19,183 nucleotides of DNA from CAZEAC01 sp964510065 (GTDB lineage: Bacteria > Bdellovibrionota_C > UBA2361 > CAIXSY01). The first letter of the stretch is position 1, and each line of letters starts with the position of its first letter. The translations under genes were made by a program, and so were the position numbers. Shown here in pieces: positions 1-7,212 of the stretch. The notes below the pieces were generated by a model. It searched no databases. It saw only the letters and a list, made by a program, of their open reading frames with translations, and was not told the DNA's origin. The stretch is taken from positions 1-19,183 of the forward strand of contig CAZEAC010000087.1 of the NCBI GenBank assembly GCA_964510065.1. Direction: 5' to 3'.

Positions 1-74
1 TACTTTCCCAGACTCAGTTCCAAATCTCGTCGCGCGCGGTCTCAGAGGGAATAAATGGGGGAACAAATGGGGAA

Positions 75-920
75 TCAAGAGCATTTCCAATAGCTTCTAG
101 AAAGCCACCGAATGTCAAAAAGATAAATATGCAAGAGCACCAATACAATCGACAGGTCAAAAAATATCATTAGAAAAATAAGCGCGATATGCATTCCAAA
201 CATCGCCGCCCAGGCAATCGGCCGCAAAAGATGCGCCATACAGAGTGGTGCAAAAAGTATCTCCATCGCCAACGCGCCCCAGGTCATGTACTTCAAAATA
301 AAATCTGGGAGCGCGAGGAAGAGATCAGTTACGAACCAATTCCTGCCATACAGCTGCTCAACTGCATAGAAAAGCGCATTTCCATCCTGCCAGCTAGGGC
401 TTGGCAACTTCAATATTCCGCTCATACTGTAGCTTAGCGCCGTGATGAGCCACGTTCCCCAGTAAAGCGTGGCGGGCATCCACCACTCGTTTTCCGGCGG
501 CTTCTTCCGACCTACACACCAGGGCTCACCAGAGGGCGTGAGCGCAAAAAGCAACAAAAACCAGCCAACAACCGGGACACTTGGGTTAAGCGTAAAATTA
601 TTACGCCCAAGCAAACAGGCCCACAAAAACCATAGAAAGAGCGACACAGGCCTTCGGCAGATCCCTGCCGCAATTAAGAATCCACCGCACGTTAGGACTA
701 CAAAGATTGTTGTAATCACCCAGGGCTGGTCGAAATGGTACAAGGGATTTGGCCAAATTCTATACACCCAATTTACCCGTGGGTCGGGAAGCATGCCCTT
801 TCGGCTAAATATATCGGCGGCATAAGGAATAAGCACCCCTGAATGTATCGCCAGATATATTCCAAGCATAATTCGGGTAATTGCGAATTGCTTTTCGGGG
901 TAAAACACTACTCGGCGCAT
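75..920 (-). CDS. HTTM-domain (vitamin K-dependent carboxylase-like) integral membrane protein
   Basis: This 281-aa protein is very hydrophobic, with several membrane segments (about 15-35, 68-88, 92-105, 115-128, 150-170, 210-225 and 235-270). The stretch around residues 163-182 reads Y-x-x-S-G-I-L-K-L, then S-P-S-W-x-D-G. It resembles the loop of gamma-glutamyl carboxylase that holds the catalytic-base lysine, and here K171 is in that place. HTTM proteins are bacterial relatives of that enzyme; their substrates are mostly unknown, so none is proposed. The ATG start has a GAGG ribosome site just upstream and lies 13 nt inside the end of the preceding gene, so the two are probably co-translated. 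Family assignment is fairly sure from the loop and topology; enzymatic activity is inference. Confidence 0.82.
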   Translation of the reverse strand: MRRVVFYPEKQFAITRIMLGIYLAIHSGVLIPYAADIFSRKGMLPDPRVNWVYRIWPNPLYHFDQPWVITTIFVVLTCGGFLIAAGICRRPVSLFLWFLWACLLGRNNFTLNPSVPVVGWFLLLFALTPSGEPWCVGRKKPPENEWWMPATLYWGTWLITALSYSMSGILKLPSPSWQDGNALFYAVEQLYGRNWFVTDLFLALPDFILKYMTWGALAMEILFAPLCMAHLLRPIAWAAMFGMHIALIFLMIFFDLSIVLVLLHIYLFDIRWLSRSYWKCS

Positions 921-1429
921 GACACCTCAAATGTGAAGCGCTCTTCTCCAGTCCGACGATGTGTAATTACCAATCGAATCTTCACAACATCTTTCGGCAC
1001 ATCGAGCCGACGCGCAAGCTCGCCTCCTTGGCAAAACCCTTTACGCACAAGGCTCTCGCGAAGTTTTGGATCAATTATCGGCGCCCATGTTATTCCGTAT
1101 GCAAGTGGACTAAACCGGTACAGATGCCCTGGACTTCGCGCCAAATTAGTTGAGTAACGCCTCATCAAAATACGCTCTAGTATCGATCCATCCGGCAGGG
1201 TAAATAGCAACTTATTTTGATGCGACATCGGCTCATAGTGGCGATTATTGCCAAAGACCTCAGGAAGTGGAGACGCGGCAGTCGCGAGGCCGAGCGCACG
1301 AATATTATTCCGGCCTGAAACCACGCCGACGAATTGCAAAAGACCGACTCCCACAAGCAGCCAACACAAAAGCTCATGAAACCAAGAGCCGTCAAAGCGC
1401 GACGCTGTTTTCGGTGCAGCACCTCTCAC
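908..1429 (-). CDS. small membrane-anchored protein, probable partner of the HTTM protein
   Basis: This 173-aa protein has a cytoplasmic N-terminus, one strong transmembrane segment at about residues 18-38, and a mostly polar remainder (40-173) predicted outside the inner membrane. I do not recognise the soluble domain. It contains F-T-L-P-D-G near residue 76 and a beta-rich C-terminus (V-V-K-I-R-L-V-I-T-H-R-R). The start is GTG, and its four bases GTGA overlap the stop of the upstream gene, a typical translational-coupling arrangement. Its end overlaps the HTTM gene. The pair could be a split form of the carboxylase layout (membrane core plus a separate soluble domain); this is inference from gene order and topology. 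Confidence 0.75.
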   Translation of the reverse strand: MRGAAPKTASRFDGSWFHELLCWLLVGVGLLQFVGVVSGRNNIRALGLATAASPLPEVFGNNRHYEPMSHQNKLLFTLPDGSILERILMRRYSTNLARSPGHLYRFSPLAYGITWAPIIDPKLRESLVRKGFCQGGELARRLDVPKDVVKIRLVITHRRTGEERFTFEVSCAE

Positions 1430-3078
1430 GATATCCCCAAACGATTCTCCACTTTCTCTCGAAGGCTCTCGCGAAGCTTGGGGTCCTGTTCAACAGCAAG
1501 TGCTTTCTTAAGAAGAGTCATGTCATCTTGATTCGCCGGCTGAAGCTTTGAGTAGGCCAGCGCACGAATTATCGGCTCGGGATGAAAAACCAATACTCGA
1601 AGCTGCGCTCGCGTTGCACTCCATTCGGTGCGCTTAAGATAACGGCCAGCCTCAAGATTGAAAATCTCAAGACCAGGTGTCCGCGAGGTTTCAGCAAGGA
1701 AGGCGACCACACTTCCGGCTCCTGGATTAGTCACGAACCAACCAGAAATAAAGGGCATAGCAGCGTCGCCTTCAAGCCGTAATGCGGAGAGCAGCAACAC
1801 GACTTGAGAGCGGCTAAATTGATGATCAGTACCCGCCAAAAAGGCGAGCGGTGCTGCCATTGAGCGGTGAAAAACAGGGCTCAATCTGCGCGCGGCATCT
1901 TTGCGAACAGTGCTACTGGGGAATTGCAGAAGATCTGAAGTTTGCTCGAAGCTAAATGCCAGCGCCGGTGTCGTGCCACCGGAGAGGGTAAGCTTCACGA
2001 CAAGCGGCACATTGCTCCAAAACTCCTGGTGCTCTTCTTCGAACCAACGAAGCCTCTCTGAAAGGATCGCACTTTGCTGCTCTGCAAATTCGACCATTAG
2101 CGGCCCGAGTTTCTCAAATCGCGAAACCCATCCGAGAAGGATGCGAAATTTCGCCACCATGATCGCTTCTGCCTGCTCCGGATCAATTGCGTCTGTGCTA
2201 AAATATGCCCGTAACACTTCTGCAGTAACTATCCCTGACGTAAGCGCCGCCATAGCCCGAACCGGCTTCTCGTCACAATTCGAGACTGCAAGGGCTTCCA
2301 TCGCCTTAAATGACTCTCCGAAAATCCCCGGAAGAGTAAACAGCTTTGAAAGTGGAATCTTTGAAAGCTCGGCGGAAAACGCGTCTTCCGGGAGATCGGC
2401 TAAAAGCGCAAAAATCGCCCCCGGATGCAAGGTCGAATCAACTACAATCGCTCCCGCCGCCGAAGGGGCGAGGCCTAATAATGCGACACGAAGTAGAGTT
2501 TCGCGATCTCGTGGGCTCAGCTCGCGCTCCCACTCTCGCCGGTACGCCGTTCGTAGCAGATGATCGCGCACAGGGGGGTGCTTTTCGCCGCGCAATGCCT
2601 CATCGACGATTACTTCAGCCGCAGAGGATTGCGGTGCAGCGAACGCGCGCTCCGCAACAGATTGCATTTTCGCGGCATCGTTACTAAACCACTGCTCTTC
2701 GAAAAGCGCCGCATCACTATCGCTACCCTGCCGAAGATACACCAGGACTGATGCAATCAGTGCGATCGATATAAGGAACATTCCGACGAACTTCAGCGAG
2801 GAAGGAACCGCACGCGATCCTTGGGAAGCAGCAGCTTGTATCTTCTTGGGACTTTCCTTTACATTTTTTATCGCGAGCTCGGTTTGTGCATAAGCTTTAT
2901 TGGCAGCGGGGCTCGGGAAATGATCGGAAGAAGATTCCATCGCAGGATCATCAACCACACCGCTCCCTAGAAGCCTTCCTTGCTTTGGCACCACTCGTCG
3001 CACCGGCGTCGGTTGTGAGGGAATACTAACCTCTTTCTTATCCCCGGGGGCACTCTTGTCGGTAATCTTCTTTGCCAT
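1426..3078 (-). CDS. single-pass membrane protein with long helical-repeat exterior domain
   Basis: The 550-aa product has a polar, Lys/Pro/Ser-rich cytoplasmic tail (1-95), one transmembrane helix at about 96-115 and a large alpha-helical domain to the end. Segments such as S-S-T-V-R-K-D-A-A-R-R-L-S-P-V-F and the C-terminal P-E-P-I-I-R-A-L-A-Y-S-K-L look like HEAT-type helical repeats, which usually bind other proteins. I do not recognise a named family. The ATG immediately follows the ispG stop codon (TAG-ATG) and the gene ends with a 4-nt overlap with the next one, so it sits mid-operon. A cell-envelope scaffold role is possible but unproven. Confidence 0.8.
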   Translation of the reverse strand: MAKKITDKSAPGDKKEVSIPSQPTPVRRVVPKQGRLLGSGVVDDPAMESSSDHFPSPAANKAYAQTELAIKNVKESPKKIQAAASQGSRAVPSSLKFVGMFLISIALIASVLVYLRQGSDSDAALFEEQWFSNDAAKMQSVAERAFAAPQSSAAEVIVDEALRGEKHPPVRDHLLRTAYRREWERELSPRDRETLLRVALLGLAPSAAGAIVVDSTLHPGAIFALLADLPEDAFSAELSKIPLSKLFTLPGIFGESFKAMEALAVSNCDEKPVRAMAALTSGIVTAEVLRAYFSTDAIDPEQAEAIMVAKFRILLGWVSRFEKLGPLMVEFAEQQSAILSERLRWFEEEHQEFWSNVPLVVKLTLSGGTTPALAFSFEQTSDLLQFPSSTVRKDAARRLSPVFHRSMAAPLAFLAGTDHQFSRSQVVLLLSALRLEGDAAMPFISGWFVTNPGAGSVVAFLAETSRTPGLEIFNLEAGRYLKRTEWSATRAQLRVLVFHPEPIIRALAYSKLQPANQDDMTLLKKALAVEQDPKLRESLREKVENRLGIS

Positions 3079-4263
3079 CTACCGATTTACACTATCTGTA
3101 GAAGCACACTGCCCTGAGCAATGGTGCCTTTCCGCAAGAATGCTATCAAGCTCCTGCTTAAGGCGCGGTAAAATTTCACTATAAGAAAATGCCCCGACAA
3201 GCTCGCCCTTTTTCTTAAAATTTACATGTTTCGGCGCACACCAAAGACCTAAGTCCGCGTCATCAGTTTCACCGGGGCCATTTACTCGGCATCCCATTAC
3301 CGCAATGGTGACCTTCTCTTTCGCTGCATACTCAGTGAGATCCTTTACTTTGCGCGCCAAGTCGACAAACGCCTCATTTTCGACACGCGAGCAGGAGGGA
3401 CAGGAAATTATGTTAAGGCCGCTTTGCTCGAAACGCGGAACCGACCGAAAACGGCCGGCATTCACATCAGCGACAATCCTCTTTCCCAGCTCGACTTCTT
3501 TATACTTCTCTTCATAAGGCAGCGTGAGCGAAACTCGTAAAGTATCGCCGATACCATTCGCCAGTAAATTCTCAAAAGCTACTCGAGTTTTAACCTCGCC
3601 CATCGGCAACATACCGGCTTCGGTAACTCCGAGATGAAGCGGAATCTCAGGGTGGCGCCTTGAAAAGCGCGTATTAATCTCCACAACCTCGTTAGGATCT
3701 GAGCTCTTCAGCGAAACAAGAAAATTGGAGAATCGAAGTTCCTCCATATATCCGACATGCTCTTCCACCGAGGCGATGGCCGCTTCAAGCGCATCAACAC
3801 CTTTTTCGCGCTGCTGCGGGTCAAGCGAGCCAAAATTGACTCCGATCCGAAGCGCAAGCTGATGCTCACGCGCGGCATCGACGATAAATTTCACCTTGTC
3901 GAAGACAGACACCTCTTTTTCATGGTGATGTAAGTGTCCCGGATTGTACCGAATCTTATCGACATACGGCGCAACCAGTTCCGCAAGCTTGTAGCTCTCC
4001 TGAAGGTCAACTACTAATCTCGCACTACAGCGCTTTCTAATCTCGGCGAGTGCCTCGACATCTCGCTTACTATCCACAGCGATTCGAATAATATCAGCCC
4101 CATGATCAAGAAGCAGATTGACCTGTCGCAACGTCGCCTCGACATCCTGCGTCTTTGTGGCACACATCGATTGCACCGCAATCGGCGCACCATTGCCAAT
4201 TGTCAAATCACGCACCAAAACAGAGCGTGAAGCTTTACGCTTGATCTTTAGCCCAACTTCCAT
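3079..4263 (-). CDS. ispG: 4-hydroxy-3-methylbut-2-enyl diphosphate synthase (IspG/GcpE)
   Basis: IspG converts 2-C-methylerythritol 2,4-cyclodiphosphate to HMBPP, the penultimate step of the MEP isoprenoid pathway, using a [4Fe-4S] cluster. The 394-aa protein shows the TIM-barrel start (A-P-I-A-V-Q-S-M, about 26-33), R-Y-N-P-G (105-109), G-V-N-F-G-S-L (141-147), L-G-V-T-E-A-G (211-217) and the cluster region: C288-P-S-C291, then C325 in M-G-C-R-V-N-G-P-G-E, with E332 as the fourth ligand by analogy with E. coli. The last about 15 residues form a Cys/His-containing tail (H-H-C-S-G-Q-C) beyond the usual fold. The start is ATG, only 15 nt from the divergently transcribed gene. It heads a run of four abutting genes. 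Confidence 0.97.
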   Translation of the reverse strand: MEVGLKIKRKASRSVLVRDLTIGNGAPIAVQSMCATKTQDVEATLRQVNLLLDHGADIIRIAVDSKRDVEALAEIRKRCSARLVVDLQESYKLAELVAPYVDKIRYNPGHLHHHEKEVSVFDKVKFIVDAAREHQLALRIGVNFGSLDPQQREKGVDALEAAIASVEEHVGYMEELRFSNFLVSLKSSDPNEVVEINTRFSRRHPEIPLHLGVTEAGMLPMGEVKTRVAFENLLANGIGDTLRVSLTLPYEEKYKEVELGKRIVADVNAGRFRSVPRFEQSGLNIISCPSCSRVENEAFVDLARKVKDLTEYAAKEKVTIAVMGCRVNGPGETDDADLGLWCAPKHVNFKKKGELVGAFSYSEILPRLKQELDSILAERHHCSGQCASTDSVNR

Positions 4264-4278
4264 AAACTATTCGATATT

Positions 4279-4749
4279 ATGATGAATTCTCGTAGCTTGC
4301 AAACTACCCTAACCGGCGTATCTTATCTGGATTCTGTTCTCGCGAGTTTTAGTGTAATTCGCGGGCTAACGCTTTCTATAGTCTTATTTTTGCTGACTTT
4401 TATTCCGGCTCCCGTGCTCGGAGAGCACGAAAATACCACGTCGAGCGCCTTTCTTCCCACCTGGCGCCTCCTTGCCAACGAACAGAAGCAGCAGTTTATC
4501 GCCGGTTATCTCCAGGGATTCTCCGATGCGGCGAAGCTTACCAATATCGCAATAGGCTTTATTGACGAAAACCCCGGAAAGGCCAGAGAAACGCTAGAGC
4601 AGTTGCAGAGGATCTATGATTCATCAGGGCTCACTCCGTCAGAAATAGTTGAGTACGTGGACAAATTTTATTCCGATCCAGATAATAAGGCTGCTGGACT
4701 CTCTGTCGCAGTGAGTGCCGCTCGCGCTACGGCGCGTAGTAAGAGTTAA
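4279..4749 (+). CDS. secreted small helical protein (Rap1a/Tai-like features)
   Basis: This 156-aa product has a long N-terminal region ending in a hydrophobic core (residues about 31-46) and an A-P-V-L-G signal-peptidase-like site near residue 49, so export is likely. The mature part is helical: E-Q-K-Q-Q-F-I-A-G-Y-L-Q-G-F, then S-G-L-T-P-S-E-I-V-E-Y-V-D-K-F-Y. That pattern recalls the Rap1a/Tai helical fold (a G-Y-x-x-G-x helix plus a V-V-x-x-Y helix), but the usual cysteines are absent, so this is only a resemblance. The chosen ATG lies 15 nt from the ispG start and lacks a clear ribosome site; no better start is visible. It is followed after 8 nt by the zinc-finger/histone gene. Confidence 0.75.
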   Translation: MMNSRSLQTTLTGVSYLDSVLASFSVIRGLTLSIVLFLLTFIPAPVLGEHENTTSSAFLPTWRLLANEQKQQFIAGYLQGFSDAAKLTNIAIGFIDENPGKARETLEQLQRIYDSSGLTPSEIVEYVDKFYSDPDNKAAGLSVAVSAARATARSKS

Positions 4750-4757
4750 AGGACGAG

Positions 4758-5273
4758 ATGAGCGATCAAAATTTCTGGAAAAAATGTAGTAGCTGCAAGA
4801 AAGAGATCCCCTTCGGGGCCGCGTATTATCTATGCTCAGTCAGTACCTGCCGTCATAAGCGCACGGGACTTCGTTTCTGCTCGGTCGGCTGTTGGGATGC
4901 TCATTTGGGCTATGCTAACCATCGAAGCTCATATGCCGTCGAGGAGAAGGCTCCAAGTCGCGAAGAATCTGCGCGGTTAGAGGAGGAGGACGCCTCATCG
5001 CCGGTTCCCACCCGTGATCCTGTAAAAAGAGTTGTCGCCAATCCCATCAGCGCGCCAGTGCCTGCCCCTGCAGCAACGTTAAAATTGCCGCAAACGGATA
5101 CTCTTGTAGTAGTATCAAAAGTAAAGCAGCTCATTCGTGAGCAATCTGAATTTAACACCTCGGAATGCTGTATTGACGCTCTGACGCGCAAAGTCGTGGA
5201 AAAGTGTCTTAAGGGAATAGAGAATGCTCGTGCAGCCGGGCGAAAAACTGTGATGGGGCGAGATATTTCTTAA
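4758..5273 (+). CDS. zinc-finger / histone-fold fusion protein
   Basis: This 171-aa protein has three parts. Residues 8-56 hold a Cys/His array: C10-x2-C13, C26-x4-C31, C41-x3-C45, H49 and H55, enough for two zinc sites in a MYND/HIT-like arrangement. Residues 60-112 are an acidic then Pro/Ala-rich linker. Residues 115-171 match the histone fold of archaeal histones: a short helix (V-S-K-V-K-Q-L-I-R-E), a long central helix (about 135-158) and the hallmark A-G-R-K-T-V-x-x-x-D-I at 160-170, almost the archaeal A-G-R-K-T-I-K-A-E-D-I. It probably dimerises and binds DNA, with the zinc region contacting another partner. ATG is preceded by AAAGGACGAG. I recall zinc-finger-bearing prokaryotic histones from recent surveys; their function is unknown. 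Confidence 0.85.
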   Translation: MSDQNFWKKCSSCKKEIPFGAAYYLCSVSTCRHKRTGLRFCSVGCWDAHLGYANHRSSYAVEEKAPSREESARLEEEDASSPVPTRDPVKRVVANPISAPVPAPAATLKLPQTDTLVVVSKVKQLIREQSEFNTSECCIDALTRKVVEKCLKGIENARAAGRKTVMGRDIS

Positions 5274-5299
5274 GCGTAACCGCTCGCGAACTTACCAAC

Positions 5300-6235
5300 T
5301 TACCAACAGACAATTTCAGGAATAAGCCTGACGCCGAAGCCCCGGAAGACGTTCGCTTGGCAGTGCGTGATAATTTCAAGCACATCTTTGTCGGTAGCCG
5401 AGCGCTGAGGATTCACAATCCAATTACCATGAAGCGCCGAAATCTCCGCACCACCAACTTTGAATCCCTTAAGCCCTGCTCGCTCGATCAGCGCGCCGGC
5501 ACTACAGTCTTTGCTTGGATTTCGGAATACCGAACCCGCCGAAGGCAGTGTGAGTGGCTGCCGGCGTTTTCGCTCAGCGAGGCACTCTGCTCGTCTTCTC
5601 GAGGTGCGCTCCGCATCTGATTCGAGAAGTTTAATGGTTGCCGAAACGATTATCATCTCCGAAGAGAGCGCGCAGTGGCGATAGTCGAATTGAAGCTCGC
5701 GAGCTTCAAACATATGCGCGTTACCGTCTTGATCGAGCGCGTTAATTGACTCCAGCACCGATGAGAACTCGCCGCCGTGAGCGCCGGCATTCATTCGAAC
5801 GGCGCCACCAATAGTCGCTGGAATTCCCCCGGCAAACTCGAGGCCAGAAAGACCCGCTTCCGAGAGCTCTCGCGAGAGGGTCATTAATGAGAATCCCGCA
5901 CCCACACGAAAGCGCCCCTGACCAAGCTTCCGTAACTCTCGAAAGCCGCGCCCGAGTCTCAGTACCCATTCGGAAAGACCAACTGTTGGAATTAAGAGGT
6001 TACTTCCCGCGCCGATTACTCTTGCATTGAATTTACCCTGCGAAAGATAGCCTAGTACCGACCGCAGCTCTTCCTCATTTGAAGGCTCGGCAAAATAGGG
6101 AAGCATTCCGCCAATCGCGAAAGTAGTGCACTGCGCTCCATTTATGTTTGCCCGAGGAGAGACGCCGGTTGCAGACTCAAAATCCTGTCGCATGGCGTCA
6201 TTTGCGTTGGCTTGAAGTGCGTCCACTGTGACCAC
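5300..6235 (-). CDS. murB: UDP-N-acetylenolpyruvoylglucosamine reductase (MurB)
   Basis: MurB is the FAD enzyme that reduces UDP-GlcNAc-enolpyruvate to UDP-MurNAc in the cytoplasm, the second committed step of peptidoglycan precursor synthesis. In this 311-aa protein the FAD-binding parts are visible: G-A-G-S-N-L-L (75-81) and A-G-G-I-P-A-T-I-G-G-A-V-x-M-N-A-G-A-H-G (135-154). R186 (D-Y-R-H-C), S235 in P-S-A-G-S-V-F-R-N-P and E307 in L-I-P-E-I match the substrate-binding Arg, proton-donor Ser and catalytic Glu. The short C-terminal layout suggests the type II form. The start is GTG, supported by AGGA seven bases upstream inside the end of the amidohydrolase gene. It is last in the murC-amidohydrolase-murB unit. 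Confidence 0.96.
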   Translation of the reverse strand: MVTVDALQANANDAMRQDFESATGVSPRANINGAQCTTFAIGGMLPYFAEPSNEEELRSVLGYLSQGKFNARVIGAGSNLLIPTVGLSEWVLRLGRGFRELRKLGQGRFRVGAGFSLMTLSRELSEAGLSGLEFAGGIPATIGGAVRMNAGAHGGEFSSVLESINALDQDGNAHMFEARELQFDYRHCALSSEMIIVSATIKLLESDAERTSRRRAECLAERKRRQPLTLPSAGSVFRNPSKDCSAGALIERAGLKGFKVGGAEISALHGNWIVNPQRSATDKDVLEIITHCQANVFRGFGVRLIPEIVCW

Positions 6236-6237
6236 AA

Positions 6238-7212
6238 CTAATTCCTAAGAAGCTTCGCGAGCCTGGTAAAGCTCTCGTCTGGAAAACCGCACGCTCGCTT
6301 GAGCTGCAAATCTCGCTCCAGAAGATTCGGTTCTTGCTCTAAGCGTCGATACTCGGCATAGGTAATGAGCCCTCGAAGCCAAAGCCAAAGACCCGAAATT
6401 GGAATCGGCAAATCTGATCCATGAATCAGTCGCGAACGAAGCGGCTCCTTCAGAAAATGCTTCAAATGCTTCGAGCGGTAGGGCGAACAAAGGGCGCTGT
6501 GATCACAATAGAGGTGCGGGAATCGTTCCATCATCTGGCAGAGCTTGGGTAAATAATCTTGATCAAAAGGCAAACTACTTGTTGCTCCATGTGCTGCGAT
6601 CACCGACACGCCACACTGAAGCGGCAGTTCTAGAATCTGAGGATCCTGAAACTTTCGATTCACCACCGGCACAGAAAGCTCCCCACCAGTATGCGCCAAA
6701 AAAACCATTCCGGCGTTTGCCATGCGCTGCCAAAACGGCCGATATTGCTCGAGATTACAATTGACGTTATGGCAATTCGGCAGTAATTTTAACACCTTAC
6801 AGCCGCCCGCGAGCGCCTTCTCCAATTCATCAAGCGCATCGGCGCGGGCCGGATGGATTGAAGCCGCGGCAACAAACTCCTTATTCTCGCGTGCGAGCTT
6901 GATAACGTAGTCGTTGGGAACGTAAAAGCTTCCTATCGGAAGCTTTTCACCACGATCATTGTAGACGTGATCCTGCGCAAGAATTACCACTCGCTCGAGC
7001 GATGACTCACGAACCATCTCGAGAAGTCGCGACACGTATAAGGTATCGAGGTCACCGCCAAGCGCATTCTGTGGCATTCCAAGATGACGAACAATATAAC
7101 GAGCAAGCAGATAGTGATAGCCGCGCACTTTAAGCCAACACCCGCTCCCCGAGGAACCATTACCAACGATATGCACATGCACATCGAGGGAATCTTTAAT
7201 CTTATTGGACAT
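6238..7212 (-). CDS. amidohydrolase-family metal-dependent hydrolase
   Basis: The 324-aa protein is a TIM-barrel metal hydrolase of the amidohydrolase-2 type. It shows H12-x-H14 at the end of strand 1 (D-V-H-V-H), a conserved Lys region (K-V-L-K-L-L-P-N, 139-146), H174 in F-L-A-H-T-G-G-E, H208 in I-A-A-H-G-A and H264-G-S-D267 near the end, the expected metal and catalytic positions. The substrate cannot be read from sequence. The start chosen is the ATG at 7212, which puts H-x-H near the N-terminus as usual and overlaps the end of murC by 11 nt; a longer reading frame to 7302 would add an implausible Cys-rich leader inside murC. It sits between murC and murB, so a cell-wall-linked substrate is possible but inferred. 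Confidence 0.85.
   Translation of the reverse strand: MSNKIKDSLDVHVHIVGNGSSGSGCWLKVRGYHYLLARYIVRHLGMPQNALGGDLDTLYVSRLLEMVRESSLERVVILAQDHVYNDRGEKLPIGSFYVPNDYVIKLARENKEFVAAASIHPARADALDELEKALAGGCKVLKLLPNCHNVNCNLEQYRPFWQRMANAGMVFLAHTGGELSVPVVNRKFQDPQILELPLQCGVSVIAAHGATSSLPFDQDYLPKLCQMMERFPHLYCDHSALCSPYRSKHLKHFLKEPLRSRLIHGSDLPIPISGLWLWLRGLITYAEYRRLEQEPNLLERDLQLKRACGFPDESFTRLAKLLRN

Noticed and set aside
1..74. Possible coding sequence or terminator at the window start
   Set aside because: Only a short duplication around AAATGGGG-type sequence is visible; no stem-loop with T-run and no convincing open frame.
189..1157. Several plus-strand open frames opposite the HTTM gene and its partner
   Set aside because: They are antisense to well-supported genes with transmembrane pattern and overlapping starts, and their products are low-quality basic sequences.
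1901..2563. A 220-aa open frame on the plus strand, Ser/Arg-rich
   Set aside because: It lies fully antisense to the membrane-anchored helical-repeat gene, has shadow-type composition (Ser, Arg, Ala, Pro) and no family features.
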